Of a stretch of 64,000 nucleotides of DNA, positions 45,784 to 58,200 are shown one piece after another; within the stretch, counting starts at the first letter, position 1; each line of letters begins with the position of its first letter. The stretch comes from Macrocybe gigantea (Eukaryota > Basidiomycota > Agaricomycetes > Agaricales > Callistosporiaceae): contig SJRY01000050.1 of the NCBI GenBank assembly GCA_011319805.1, positions 434,001-498,000 of the forward strand. The letters are read 5' to 3'. The notes under the pieces are model-generated. The model saw nothing but the letters and a program-made list of their open reading frames with translations, ran no database searches and was not told the origin of the DNA. A program made the translations under genes and the position numbers.

Positions 45784-47636
45784 TTAGGGAACCGCAGCAC
45801 GTCCAATCGTCGTGACCTGGCAAAGAAAGAGGAAAAAAAAAAAAGAACATCAGCGACATTCATAAGCGAAGAAAAATTCACATGGCCTGCCTTGAATCCA
45901 ATCTTCCGGAGTTTCTCTGCATCAACGAGCAGACGCCCATCAAACACGAAGGCAGGCTTATTCATGCCAACATAGACAGACTCCCAGTCAATGTCCAGGA
46001 ATTCCTTCCACTCAGTCGCGATACGACCGCCTCAGCACCCTTGCACGCTTCCAACGCCGACGCGCAGATGGTCACCTGTTTCTTGACTAAACACGCATGA
46101 GCATGCAACTCAATATCAGGCAAAACAATATACATACTAGCATCAAGCGACAACTGGGGGCTAGCCTCAGAGAGATCCTGCCAGATCTGTTCATGCGGCA
46201 CTTGAGGGTCGTAGATGTTGACAAAGGCTCGCTCGGACTGGAAGTTGCGAACGAGAGTGATCGCAGCCGATTCGCGAGTATCTCCGGTGTCAGCCTTGAA
46301 GGCAAACCCAAGGACGGCAATGCGCTAAGGAATTCATCAGCTGCGGGATTCACGGCAGCAACCTCCGTTGCAGACTAGCCTTTCCGGTAATGGTATTGAA
46401 GAGCGTGTCGACGACCCTCTTTGAAAATCTCCTCTTTTGGTATTCGTTCATCTCAACAACTTGCCTCCAATACGCGGCAACTTCTGGGAGGTGGCAACTC
46501 TCTGCCAAGTATACCAGGTTCAAAATATCTTTCTGGAAGCAAGAGCCGCCAAAGCCGACGCTAGACTTGAGGAACTTGGAACCGAGACGCGAGTCGTAGC
46601 CCACCGCGTGTGACACCTCATCAATGTTTGCACCGGTAGCCTCGCAGATGGCAGACAGAGCATTGATCGACGAGATACGCTGCGCAAGCATGGCATTGGC
46701 AGCTAGCTTGGACAATTCAGATGACCAGAGGCCGACAGTCAGAATGCGCTCTTTACTGAAATCAGGAAACGGAGCGTCAAGGATTTGACTAGGGCCGACG
46801 AGATCGATGGCGACTTACGGAACCCAGTTGGCATAGACCTCGACCAAAGCCTCGCAGGCGGCAATACCCTCGGGCGTCTGGAGGGATCCGATCAAGACAC
46901 GATCGGGGCTGTGCAGGTCAGATATCGCGGTTCCCTCGGCCAAGAACTCTGGATTAGAGAGGATATCAAATCTGCAGTTGGGCCTTGAATTGGCTTCGAG
47001 GATGGTACGCATAGACTCGGCCGTACGGCATGGAACGGTAGACTTTTCGACGACGATCTTGGACGACGTCGCGACGGATGCGATCTGACGCGTCGCAGAC
47101 TCGACGTAGCTGGCAAGGGGTCAACAAAACCAACCCCTATAGCACATGAAGTCAGGATGACGCACTTGAGATCGGCGGCAGAGCCCGCACCAACGCCGGA
47201 CTTCTTGGTCGGCGTGTTAACGCTAACGAAAATGAGGTCAGCCTCCTCGATCGCCTTGTTGACATCTGTGGAGAAGAAGAGGTTGCGACCCCTGGCCTGG
47301 CGCACACGTCGACAAGGCCGGGCTCGTAGATGGGGAGCTTGAAGTCGGGGCTGTTCCACGCATCGATGCGAGCCTTGTTGAGGTCAACGATGGTGACCTG
47401 GATATGAGGGCATTTCACCGCGATGACCGCACAGGTTGGTCCTCCTGCAACGACAGACGCAGATACGTCAGAAACCAGCAAAGGCGTCGATGCACGCGGG
47501 AGAATGGTGCTGACCGACATATCCAGCGCCGACTACATAGCCGAAGCATGGATGGATGCGTGAGTAATACGACGGGGAGACAGCAATGACCAGGGGACGT
47601 ACTGCAGCAGATTTTAGAGACTTTGACAGGAGACAT
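45784..47636 (-). CDS. UDP-glucose 6-dehydrogenase
   Basis: Cytosolic enzyme that oxidises UDP-glucose to UDP-glucuronate for polysaccharides. Exon 1 is 47636-47603 and exon 2 is an 18-nt micro-exon at 47532-47515, encoding the nucleotide loop GAGYVG, joined to [12 protein letters not shown]. Then come [54 protein letters not shown] and [13 protein letters not shown] with the catalytic Cys. [16 protein letters not shown] and [16 protein letters not shown] follow, and the end [10 protein letters not shown] stops at 45784. Single-base frame breaks lie near 47305 and 46021. The intron at 46380-46325 fits only with a GC donor. Confidence 0.92.
47515..47532 (-). other. 18-nt micro-exon of UDP-glucose dehydrogenase
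   Basis: It is flanked by a TAG acceptor and a GTCAGC donor. It is needed to supply the middle of KICCIGAGYVGGPTC, the NAD-binding loop; skipping it deletes six residues of that loop. Confidence 0.75.
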
Positions 47637-47959
47637 GAAGGGCAGTGATGGAAGAGTGAAAGAGAGCGGCGAGGGGAGGAGGCCCTAAATAAAATATGAA
47701 CGACGAAAAGGAGCGTGATGTCGAAAACGAAATTTGTTTGGTCCAGCACAACCCTGACCGTTCTTGACCTCCATAGGCTGACTCAGCCCACTGACTTGCT
47801 GTTGTCGTTGGTCTCTCGTTCAGAATTTACTCATTTCAAGGCAACGCCAGAGCTATCAAGGCTGCAACGACCAGGCTGCAACCACGATAAGAGACTATTC
47901 ACCTCAGCTAACCAGTTTTACAGTTTCGCGGACGGCAAGTGTTCTTGGCAAGCATCGGC

Positions 47960-48473
47960 AAATAGACGCCGTCTGTAAACATGCTACGCGTTCGAAACGT
48001 TCATCACAACGTTTTCATACCTGCATGCTACCGAACAGAATCTTTTTCTGGATGATATGACACTCTTCCTCCGTCATCTCTGGTTCCAGACTCTCGCCGT
48101 TCCCATCAAGCTGTCTAAAGAATACTCGTATTCTTCGCCGTCAGAGGAGTCTCGACTATGATCTTCATCATCGTTCTAGCCCGACGTCATGAATCGCCGG
48201 ATGCTGGCGTGGGGAATTCGCATTTCTGTAGAGAGTGACGGTCGACCTGACGGTGCCCACTCTTCATCGACTATGCTCCGACTCTCCAGGTTAGGTCGTG
48301 CGTTTTGTGTCCTCGACAAGCCTTGAGAAAATCACAAGAGGTTGAACTTGTAAAGGCCCAAAATCCAGTCTGGGCCGGTCATCTGCGTCACGTTCACCAT
48401 CTAGAACTCTCACTGGGACACCTTGAAGGCTACAACAATGCAGAGTATTACAAAAATTGATCATCATAGCCAA
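47960..48473 (-). CDS. Possible small acidic-protein gene, unassigned
   Basis: Not recognised. A chain of protein-like pieces reads on the minus strand: MAMMINFCNTLHC near 48473, VPVRVLDGERDADDRPRLDF, then RPNLESRSIVDEEWAPSGRP, an acidic NDDEDHSRDSSDGEEYEY, and LDGNGESLEPEMTEEECHI up to KKILFGSMQ near 48020. Splice-like GT and AG sites lie between the pieces, but I could not make all phases agree. It may be a real gene with one sequence error, or a set of chance frames. Confidence 0.33.
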
Positions 48474-48636
48474 ACTATCTGTATTTCTTGGAAGGTAATC
48501 CAGCTAATCTAAGACAGTGCCATGTTGTCGTTTACCTCGGCTCCATTTTTTATATTGTCGGTTTTGAGGACTTTGTATGTTATGTTATGTAATCTTCGAA
48601 TCCGTCGTGTTCCGATCTGTCTGCGTTGCGGGTTTC

Positions 48637-49007
48637 ATGGCGGAAAGTCTGTCGCCAGGATGCACGCCACTCAAACACGAATACGACACATGCTTTAACG
48701 CTTGGTTCGAGGGCTACCTCGAGCCCGTCGTCACTTCAGCCGCATCTCCGAGAGACGCTCCGAGCACTCGAAGAAGAAGGCGGTTGAGTTCGAGGAAAAG
48801 TGTGGTGAAGTCTGGGCGAGCTATCGTCAGTGTGTGCAGGTATGCATGCTCCGAACTTTGTGTCATAGATTTAGATCTGACTTGGCTTTGCCATTGTCTT
48901 GACAGAAAGCCGTCAGGGAGAAGGGACTGGACAAGCTGCTTGAGCTCGCTCGGGAAGAGAACCCTTTGATGGAACCCCCTCCTCCACCCACGTTACCGTC
49001 CAAGTAG
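48637..49007 (+). CDS. MDM35: MDM35/TRIAP1 homologue (UPF0203)
   Basis: Small twin-CX9C protein of the mitochondrial intermembrane space. It partners Ups1/Ups2 (PRELI) in phosphatidic-acid and phosphatidylserine transfer. ATG 48637 gives MAESLSPGCTPLKHEYDTCF then NAWFEGYLEPVV; the first Cys pair is CTPLKHEYDTC (Cx9C). The second pair is CGEVWASYRQC, one frame over, so one base is missing near 48746. Exon 2 after the GTATGC...GACAG intron encodes KAVREKGLDKLLELAREENP and a Pro-rich end, with TAG at 49005-49007. Size and both cysteine pairs fit the family well. Confidence 0.88.
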
Positions 49008-50533
49008 GAAAGGTTTATATAAATGCACGCACCTAACACGGCTCTTTCCGTGGCGAATTTTGCTCCCCACTTCACATGAGGTTTTCATATCTGGACCGAT
49101 TAGGATGAGCAAACAAATCTAGGAATTGGACCCTTCGTCGCGCCTCAATGCAAATTCTTGCCGAGTCCGGCGGCGTTGATGCTCTTCCCTTGCTCCCTAA
49201 TTTCTTGGCCGCATTCATCCAGGGTTCAGCCACATTGTCGCTTCTGGAGATGATCCAAACCCTCGAAATTACCGTGGCATTTCCTCAGACAGCCATTGAT
49301 TCCGTAAATCCGGACAACATCGTCGTGCCCACCTCACATCTCGCCATTAATTGTGGACTCTCGGACCGGGACACCGCCATCTTCCCCGGCATTGTATTGG
49401 GTGACGGAATAAATTGACTTTGAAAAGCATGTCGGCCTCATGAGATCCTCTGGTCAGCGTAAACGGATGCCCGACAAGCATATTGAAAACGAGTGGTGCC
49501 GTCGTGGCCGGGTTCTCTGCGATGCGGAATGACCGTATTTACTGTCAATCCGGATTTGAATCTGCAAGTCGGCATTGGGCATTTTCCAACTTCAATTGTG
49601 ACCGATTTCTTTCTGCCAGTGTTGACAGCTTGAGTAAGGCAATTTTTGGAGTTGTCTGCTTGGCCCAGGCTGGGGTGCCAATTGATCTACGCCAAGCCGT
49701 CCCGCCCATCGCCGAGTTCGAGGGAGCAGATCGAATCCCCTTCCGTGCCACTGACGGATGAACCGTCCCGGTTTTTCTTCAATTGAGCAGCGATTCCCTA
49801 ACGATCCTTTTGAGAAAGTGGACCTTCCCACATCCGGCTCATAACGGGGACTGACCCAGAGATTTGCCCACGCAAACTCGGCACGTTGCGGCGGACGGTG
49901 CATCACATCGAATGAGAGCGGCTGTGAGGGTGAAGGTTGGCACATCGGCAATTAGATCCGTCAAAGGCGCAGGAACAGCCCCACCGAGGCTGTTAGCTGG
50001 GTGTCTATTTAAATCAATTAACACAGCCAATATGCTCCTTGCCCCACGCTGGAGCATTTTGCGAAGCTCTGGCGGTGTTCATCCTTCTGTGACTCGATGA
50101 GGATGCTAGGCTTTGATCGCACCTGAAGGAATTTGTGCAAAAGGCTATGTAGACACGGCTCAGGCTCGTGAAAAAATCGCTCAATGACTTACGATTCTGC
50201 TTTGCAAAAGTTCAGGGCTATGTCGCTTGCAGTGTTCTTGTACAAGCTGTCGTGGATCGGCTTCTCTATCGATCCCAACCTCATACCGATTTTATGCCAA
50301 CTCCCAAGTACATTCCTACCCTCGCCATTAAAGTAAGTTCCCGTATGATATGAACATCGCGCTTTTACTCGGTGAAGTCTTTATATACAATATGACACAA
50401 GAAGGCATCGGAATAAAGTGCCTCGCATAGGTAGAATGGAGGTATATGGTATATATAAGGGAAATCTTGCACTGCCATCATCTAGCAGCCAAGGTTCGAA
50501 TGCGAACGCGACGCGTCAAGCGCCGGTTACGAT
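49008..50533. other. 1.5-kb region with overlapping unassigned frames
   Basis: Several open frames of 70-120 codons occur on both strands: 49148-49417, 49483-49761 and 49864-50100 on plus, and 49592-49951 and 49839-50057 on minus. The region is less AT-rich than usual for an intergene. None resembles a family I know and no consistent exon chain emerged. It could be a fast-evolving gene, decayed sequence or chance. It remains unexplained. Confidence 0.3.
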
Positions 50534-51377
50534 CTAGATGCAAAGCGTCATCACCATCTGGGATGAAAGACAAGCGCGAATTTCAGCTTCGAGAAGGAAA
50601 AGTATAATAGAGTCACCATACGTTTTTGAATTCTGGAAGACGAGACAGGATTTCCGATCAAGAATGAGATTTGTCAAATCGTCCAGAAGAAAGAAAAGTC
50701 CCACCTTCAAAATTGACGCTTCCGTTGCAGTCCAAGTCAGCCTCTTCAATCATTTGTTGCACTTCAGTGTCGTCTAGCTCCTTTCCTTCGGTCGTCGCGA
50801 GAAATGTCATTTCAAAGAGTAAGACGTGACTAGAAAGCATTTGTCAACATACCAAGTGTCCCCATGACCGACTTGAGCTCGTTCATGGTGATCTCGCCAT
50901 CGTTATCCAGATCAAACTGTTTGAAGGCTATCCAGTACTCCTCATCGTCACCATCCACTAGCGCTTGCGCCCTGAGCATGTCGATGAACTCGTCATAATC
51001 AATCAAGCCACTTTGGTCTGTGTCCACATCGTCGAACATATTCCGGATCTGTGCTTTGGTCAAATTCCAACCGAGTTTGGCCATCACAATGTCCAGCTCT
51101 TGCATGGAAATTCTCCCGTCATGATCTGTTTCGCATAGAGGTCAAACGTTGCATTTTCGAATTGTACAATTCAATGTCCTTACCTTTGTCGAATAAATCA
51201 AACGTTTCCTTGAAGACTTATCGTCGATTTCGCCCCGCGTTAATCCACAAGAACGCCTATTGCAATAAAGAAAGCCTCACCTAGCACTTCATATTCTGAC
51301 GCGAGGAAGAAAGTAGAAATGAGGAGCGAAGGGAATGATACCAAGGGAGACAGTACGAACCAGCTGACTGCAGTCAT
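50534..51377 (-). CDS. Calmodulin-like EF-hand protein
   Basis: Small Ca2+ sensor, distinct from canonical calmodulin. Four EF-hand loops are readable: DLFDKDHDGRISMQEL, DDVDTDQSGLIDYDEF, KQFDLDNDGEITMNEL and EEADLDCNGSVNFEEF. Loops 1-3 have the Asp-x-Asp-x-Asp/Ser-Gly spacing needed for calcium; loop 4 has Cys-Asn at positions 4-5. The end is EEFKN joined to MVMTLCI before TAG 50534. Introns near 51180-51130, 50860-50800, 50706-50630 and 50600-50560 are short. The N-terminus is unresolved: a piece reading SEYEVL splices into VFKETFDLF, and ATG 51377 is only a candidate. Targets are unknown. Confidence 0.78.
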
Positions 51378-51979
51378 AGAAATTTAGCATCCAAAGACTC
51401 AGAGGAAAGAGTGCATCAAACACACCACTTCGTTTGCTATCTCTCGTTCCATCACTTTATTAGGCGCGTAGCGATGTCGTAACACTGGGTTTATCGGGGG
51501 AGAGTGCATTTTTCTAGCAGCGCAAAAGCCCTTTTAAGTCCTCACTTTCTATGAGGCACTGCATTGGTCCAAATAAAGTCTAGAACAACCTGTGTGCGAA
51601 AAGAAATAAAAATTGCAAGATAGCAATTGAATCAATGAGTATTGAAAATCCCTCGATCAGACGGGCACTTTTATTTCAGCATGTGCAAAATTGGCTGAAG
51701 GCAGTGTTCATAACCAGGAGATGAATTTCGTGCAGAAGGCGTTGCTTGGCGAGATCCGCGGATTTCAGCGAAATGACTAGCAAATGAATAGCGTGGATGT
51801 GTTTTTATCCATTGCTGTGTTCCATATATTCCAAAATATGATGGTAAAGTGTTCCTGAGCTTCGCCGATTTTTGCCGAAAAGGCGCGGCGAGGCAAAGAA
51901 TACTGTAGCATTGGGAGAACAACAACTTACAACTTACGTTACGACCCTAACTCCTGTATTTGCGATCCACTTGATATAC
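51378..51979. other. Intergenic region, no gene seen
   Basis: It lies between the dipeptidase 3' end and the EF-hand gene start. An 84-codon minus-strand frame at 51671-51925 has no ATG-anchored exon chain and no likeness to a known protein. Confidence 0.45.
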
Positions 51980-53851
51980 TTAGAGTGCCGCCAACTCGTA
52001 TAGATATGTTCCCAGCAATTTGGTCTTGTCCACAATCAGACCGGCGTGTGCAGAATAGCTCAAATATAAATCACACTCACCCCTTCAATGAAATTCGATC
52101 TATCCAGTTTTTCATTCGTAGAGCTACAAAATAATCGGGGGTGAGTAAACTTAAAGCAGTACGTTGACCATCGAAGACGCACTGCGCTCCATCGTCTCCA
52201 CGACCCATGGGTAACAGGAGTACATTGACCTTAAGTGCCTCCGCAAACGTTAGCGTCACAGGGATGGAGCCACCTTCCCTTGTGAGGTCAGGCTCCATTT
52301 TGTAAACAGCCTTGGGGACAATTAATAACGGATAGGAGACATCAAAAGCGTAAATCGTACCCTAGTAGCCGCCTTTGCAGCTTCATAATTCCAGTGATTC
52401 ACATCAGCGATCCAAGGTTTACCGCCATGAAGACATTCCACTGTCAATCTGTTCTTGCTGTTGAGTTTTGCAAACTCGCTTTCGAGGTAAGCCACGACGA
52501 GAGGATTGACTGCGTCTGGCGTTTGCGGGGGGACCAGCCTGAAAGGCGGAAACCAATCAAGATAAAGCCTGGCACGGGAAACTATTGGCGCTTACCGGAT
52601 ACTGAATTTGCCAGACACTTTCGCCGGGATACAGTTTTTGCACCAGGACCACTGAATGCGCCTTCTATGCCATGCAATGACAAGCTTGGGTACCGCATGC
52701 GACCCATGATCACGTCGACTTTATTGGTAGACAGTGCGATGGGCGCGCCGGCTGCCTGTTCAACATCCTGAATGGAATAATCCAGCCTCTCATAAATGGC
52801 CCTAGGATAAACATTAGTGAATGTTCCCTGAGAACGGAAGACGCGTTCAAATTCACTTTTCGTCTGCGGAAGGATGCTCGACCATTTCGTCAACACCGGG
52901 AACCAGTATTTTTCCCTCCCATCTACTAGCCTCGACATCAAGGCGATGAGGTCGGTCATTGGCTCATGCACTGTCCGGCCAAAGACACCCGAATGCAAAT
53001 CTCTGGTGGGACCTGAAACCGTTGCTTTAAAGTACGTAAGGCCGCGAAGACCATACGTGATTGCTGGCGTGCGAGTGTTCAGCCAGTAATTGTCCGACTG
53101 TATAATAATCTGAAAATGTTGTTCACAGACAGCGTCAAAGATGACTCACGATGCACACACAGTCGACCCCCTCGAACCATCCTCCGGGCTGTGCTTCCTT
53201 GATAACCAGCTCGTCAAGACCCTCACTTCCACTTTCTTCCATTCCTTCGAAGCAGAAACGGAGATTGACAGGCAACAACTTGTTATTCTGAGAATGATAC
53301 TGAAGGGTATTCAGCCATCCAAGAATTGGACCTTTGTCATCTGAAGAGCCACGACCAATCAGTCGGCCATCCTTGTTCACCTCCAGCTTGAAAGGCTCTG
53401 TGTCCCAGCCATCCGATTTGTTTGCCTAATGATCGTGTAAGGATCGAGGGACAGAAGCGTGTCTAGGATATGCGAATACTCACAGGTTGAACGTCAAAAT
53501 GGCCGTAAATCAGTACAGTTTTCTTTGAGGGGTCATTGCCAATCCTGCCAAGGATGGCTGGTGGAAGCGGAAGTTCCTGACCATCCAAGATATGCTTGCC
53601 AAGGTCACGAAGCTCGGTCTCGACGCCGACTGCCCTCAGTTGCTTGTTTAACCAGTGGGCCATTCTGACTACATCATCACGGTGGCTCGCATCTCCGCTT
53701 ATGCTGCGAAGACCGTATCAGATCGAGGGCGACTGATGATCGGAAATGAAATTGTGCGGAACCTCGGGATTGCGACTGCTTCGGCCAGTCTGTTGATGAA
53801 CGCATCGACATTGTCGTCAATGAATTGCAGAAATTCGGATGGCGCTGGCAT
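51980..53851 (-). CDS. DUG1: Cytosolic Cys-Gly/non-specific metallodipeptidase (M20)
   Basis: Zinc dipeptidase of the CNDP2/Dug1 family, which degrades the Cys-Gly released from glutathione. It starts at ATG 53851 ([20 protein letters not shown]). The metal site is built by [26 protein letters not shown] and [14 protein letters not shown]. The dimerisation domain follows ([17 protein letters not shown]). Later, [17 protein letters not shown] and [11 protein letters not shown] carry the last active-site residues, and the C-terminus [14 protein letters not shown] ends at 51980. The intron between GDDGA and H also supplies [14 protein letters not shown]. One missing base near 52630 interrupts [12 protein letters not shown]. 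It is divergent from the SUZ gene. Confidence 0.92.
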
Positions 53852-53998
53852 GATATACGTTTGTTAGATGGTGGTAGTGGTGTGAACAAGAACGAAGCGC
53901 TCGCAACTTAGCGAAGTAGTAGGCAAGTTCCGTGGCAAGATAAGATAAATCCAGCAACTTCAGATGCTTACATAAACAGGGCATCACTCTCATTCTTC
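53852..53998. promoter_or_regulatory. Shared divergent upstream region, dipeptidase / SUZ gene
   Basis: Only 147 bp separate the two start codons, so a bidirectional promoter is likely. No TATA box is visible. Confidence 0.45.
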
Positions 53999-54718
53999 AT
54001 GGCCACAGTCTCGTCGACCCAGGGACCTATTGATCCATGGGAGCAGCCACAGGAATGTGTACGTGATTTTATGAGATAGTCCATCTTTTTGAAGGCGAAA
54101 CTGTCAGACCTAGTTCCCGACGAGCACCTGCGGTCAAGTCTCCTGTTGTTGACGATTGGGAGGACGATGTCGAGGACGAACGCCAAATTGAGTGCGAGGA
54201 AGACAATAAGCGTATATGGGAGGAAGCGTACGCTTACTCGCCTTGTTCGTCTGTCGTTGTCAATTGAAATTGACTCTCCTCGGGCAGAAACACCAAAGTC
54301 CCCAACCCTATGCCGTCTTTGATCATCTCTCCTTCTGCGTCATCTGCACGCTCCATGGTATCCCGCCGCTTGGGGCGTTTGAACCGACGATGCGTATCTT
54401 GAAACGCCCTTCAAGTACCAATTCCGAGTCTCCAATGCCGCCCGCACCTTCTACATTATCATCAAACGATAGTCTGAAGGAGCGCGAAGCGAGGTATAGA
54501 GCAGCAAGAGAACGGATTTTTGGAGCGGAAGATAGCAAGAGCATTGCTGCAGCTAATCCGCTTCCGATTCAGTGGGGGTCCCTCGACAGCCAAAGGGTCC
54601 AAGCGACGACAACGATAGTGATTCTATGGATGTACCTGCGAAAGGTTTTAGACATCGGAGGAAGGAATTTGATTCCTTCTCTGAGGCTGCCAAGGGAACC
54701 AAGGAACCAACTGGTTGA
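53999..54718 (+). CDS. SUZ-domain RNA-binding protein
   Basis: Small protein with a SUZ motif, a basic segment that binds RNA in proteins such as SUZD1. ATG 53999 gives MATVSSTQGPIDPWEQPQEC; after an intron come RRAPAVKSPVVDDWEDDVED and CEEDNKRIWEEA. The next exon leads through IISPSASSA to the SUZ core: AFEPTMRILKRPSSTNSESP, then SLKEREARYRAARERIFG. The end reads RQPKGPSDDNDSDSMDVPAK and stops at TGA 54716-54718. Single-base breaks lie near 54352 and in the G run near 54574. The ILKRP...YxxARExIFG arrangement is the SUZ consensus. Confidence 0.83.
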
Positions 54719-55260
54719 GTTCAATCTTTGTGTTGCTTTACACTATGTTATCCTTTTTGGGGCTTCTTGTATTTCTGATATGAGGTTTGAGAGTCGGGCG
54801 AGTATTGTCTTATTTATGATATTTGAAATAAATTGAAATCTGCTGGACGATTGGTGCCGTAGTAGAATGGGTGGCGTTGTTGAATTTGTGATCGAGGAGC
54901 TGCTAAATTGGGTGTGTTATGTAAGCATGAGTCAGGAGGGAAATGAACTTGGTCACCTGACGAACGCCAATTAAAGACGCGGTTGTTCAGGCCAACTCTG
55001 ACCCTCACTCGCCACACGTAACGGCACAACCACCATCATGCCCGTCGAACACCTGTAACTGCCTGATTTCTACTCCATACACGTAGATGTGCTCAATAAC
55101 GTAAATTCGCTTGCATAGCCGACAACGTTTTGCTCAAGACATACATCTTTATCCGGACCTGGCACCACGGCGCGAATCGAGCGAGTCACCAAGCGTCATC
55201 GTAACCCTTTCTTTCTCGGTTTTTGGATCAAAATATCTGAATACGTGACATTAGTCTATT

Positions 55261-58200
55261 GCGTCGACGTCGTCAGCTTCATCGAATTCTTCAATACCAC
55301 CGCGAACGGCGGGCCGTGCGGTTCACAAAGCCATTGTCATCTCTGATGACGAGGAGAGCACTAGTGGCGACTCGAGGCCCCCTAGGTACGCATCTTCACC
55401 TCAAGGTAACTTAATTTGTGACTCCTTTTCCCCTAGCTTTATCAAAGGATCTAAACCGAGCAATCTTGCACCCCTACAAAGGGCACAGGATATAAACTCT
55501 CGGCGACCTTCTGGACCGAAATCTTTACCCTCCAGTAAGGTCGACATTTCCAAGTTCCCCCCTCCCGCAAACATGGCAAAACCAATCCATATCCCATCTA
55601 ACCGCGATATCTTGCCTTCCTCTGTGCCTGCCGTTAAGGTGAGTCGCTGTGTCTGTCAAATTTATTTTCCTTACTCGTTCTCATGCTTTATGTAGCCCTT
55701 GGATGGAGAAGTTTTGAATATCCCGACTTCAAGACGACTTTCAGTATATGTCGCCTGCGGATGCCGAAAAGGCCTTGCGCGATCTCATGGGCAGTAGCGT
55801 CAATGAGGACACGGAAACTCCCATTGATCCGGAAGATGCTACTGTCAACGGTTTCAGGGAAAATACAACTGCTTCCACATCAAATTATTGGTCGTCACTG
55901 GATGAGAGACAGGGAAGATGTCACAAAGAAGCGAACTGGTGGGATTCTGGCCGATGACATGGGGTAAGTCTAGCGGTCAAGCACATTCGTCCGATATCTG
56001 AACGTCGTAAGTCTCGGAAAAACTATTCCAAACGTTGACGCGGATAGTGGAGGGGAGACCGAGGAAACAAGATCGTACGGATGGGTGGGCAGCAGCGACG
56101 CTGTGAGTCCACCGTTCGTCTTTTGATTCGCTAGGCTGAATTGGATGACAGAGTTATCTGTCCCCTCGCTCTCGTCGGTCAATGGGCTGATGAAATTGAA
56201 AAGATGGCCGAAGGGCTGGTAGTGATTAAACATCACGGTCCGAGCCGAACGTCTAGTATGATCGTTTCATTCCTGTCGTGCATTTTTTCCAACGCGAGCA
56301 CCACAGACCCCGATGTGCTACGCAAATCGCATGTAGTTGTCACAACTTACGACGTCGTAAAGTCTGAGTATGAGGCGCATTCAGGGGGCGCCAAAAATGA
56401 GTCCAAAAAATCTGGACACAAGTCCAAATCTGCACATACGAGCGACGAGTACAACTCCGATTCGTCTGATGAACGCTTTGGGCGGACCATCAAGTCGAAA
56501 AAGAACAAGAAAGATGCACTCTTTCAAGTTCGCTGGTGGCGAATAGTTCTCGGTGCGTATAATTTGGAACTTTTTCTCCGAGGCTCACAACGATCTTTCT
56601 CATAGACGAAGCGCACAACATAAGAACGAGAAAACAAAGGGCGCGATCGCTTGTTGTCAGCTTGAAGGAAAGTTTAGATGGTGTTTGACTGGTACTCCGA
56701 TGTACGTATCACTTCCGGTCGGAATGGTTGTTTTACGAACGAGATTCTTTAGGCAAAACAACGTTGTGGAACTCTATTCTCTATTCAAGTTTCTTCGAAT
56801 CAAACCTCTTTCCGTGTGGAATACCTTCAACTCACAGATAGCACAGCCCGTCAAAACGGGGAAAGGCGCAAATCGAGCCATGAAACGGCTGCAAGTGCGA
56901 ATATTCTCTTATCGTATCTGATGTAACGCTGAATATGTCATGATCAAAGGTTGTTCTGAAGCAAGTCATGCTGAGACGGCGGAAAGATCAGATCCTCAAT
57001 GGCAAGCCGTTGCTCAAGCTCCCAAAACGCGAGGTGCAGATCGTGTCCTGCGACTTCGACTCGTCCGAGAAAGAGTTCTATACCGGCTTAGAAAACAAGA
57101 TGGAGAGTGCCATTCAGAAGCTTCTTTCCGAGCAAGAGAAACAGAGCCAGTACATGTCTGTCTTGCTTCTTTTGCTGAGGTTGCGTCAAGGTAAGTCTTT
57201 TTTAGCGACTTGTCTGTTAATCGAGACAATTTTGATGAGCTTTTCAGCTTGCAATCATCCTGTGCTCGTCACCGATGACTATAAGCAAGATATTGACGCA
57301 GTGGAACCTAGAGAGAAGAATCCCGATACCCGAGATGACGACGGCGACGATCTTGCAGATGCATTCCGCCATCTCGGTGTCACGCGCAAATGCAAAGTCT
57401 GCACGGTTGAGTACGTTACGATCCAAACTAGTCTCCACCATGGCTGAACATCTGATCGTGCAATAGGTTGACGCCAGAGAACATTGGAGCCAGAGAATGG
57501 GACAGTCACTGCGTTGATTGCGTTCCCCTGGCGCGCGAGGCGATGCGTGCGCGGCAAGGTCGTCCATCATCCGCCAAGATTAGGATGGTACTGAAGCTCC
57601 TGCGCGGAGTTCATGATCGATCAGGGAGCGAAAAGACGATTATCTTCTCTCAGTTTACAAAGATGCTTGATTTGATCGAACCCTTCTTAACGGATGAAGG
57701 GTTCAAGTACGTGCGTTGTATGTGTTCTTACTAGATTACGCTGAGCGGTTGGACTGACCGGACATCAGACGATGGGTCGATGGACGCCAAAGCTCGCGAA
57801 AAGTCCCTTGCAGAGATTCGGAATAACGCCAGCATTAGAATCATTCTCATTTCCTTCAAGGCTGGCAGCACAGGTAGCCGTTTCTGGTGCATGTTGCTGG
57901 AGCTGACCACTAATACCCAATCAAGGTCTGAACCTGACAGCCTGCAACAATGTGATCCTCGTCGACTTGTGGTGGAATCCCGCACTCGAGGTTGAGTTTC
58001 CATTGTCTTTCCATTGGCGGCTTCTAAACCACTGCAGGACCAAGCATTTGACAGGGCGCATCGTCTTGGCCAGACTCGTGATGTTCATATCTTCAAGCTC
58101 AAGATCGATGACACTGTTGAGGACCGGATACTGAATGTGAGTTCTCTGAGCAGAAGGATATTATCCAATACACTGATTTTTTTTTTCACTAGCTACAAGA

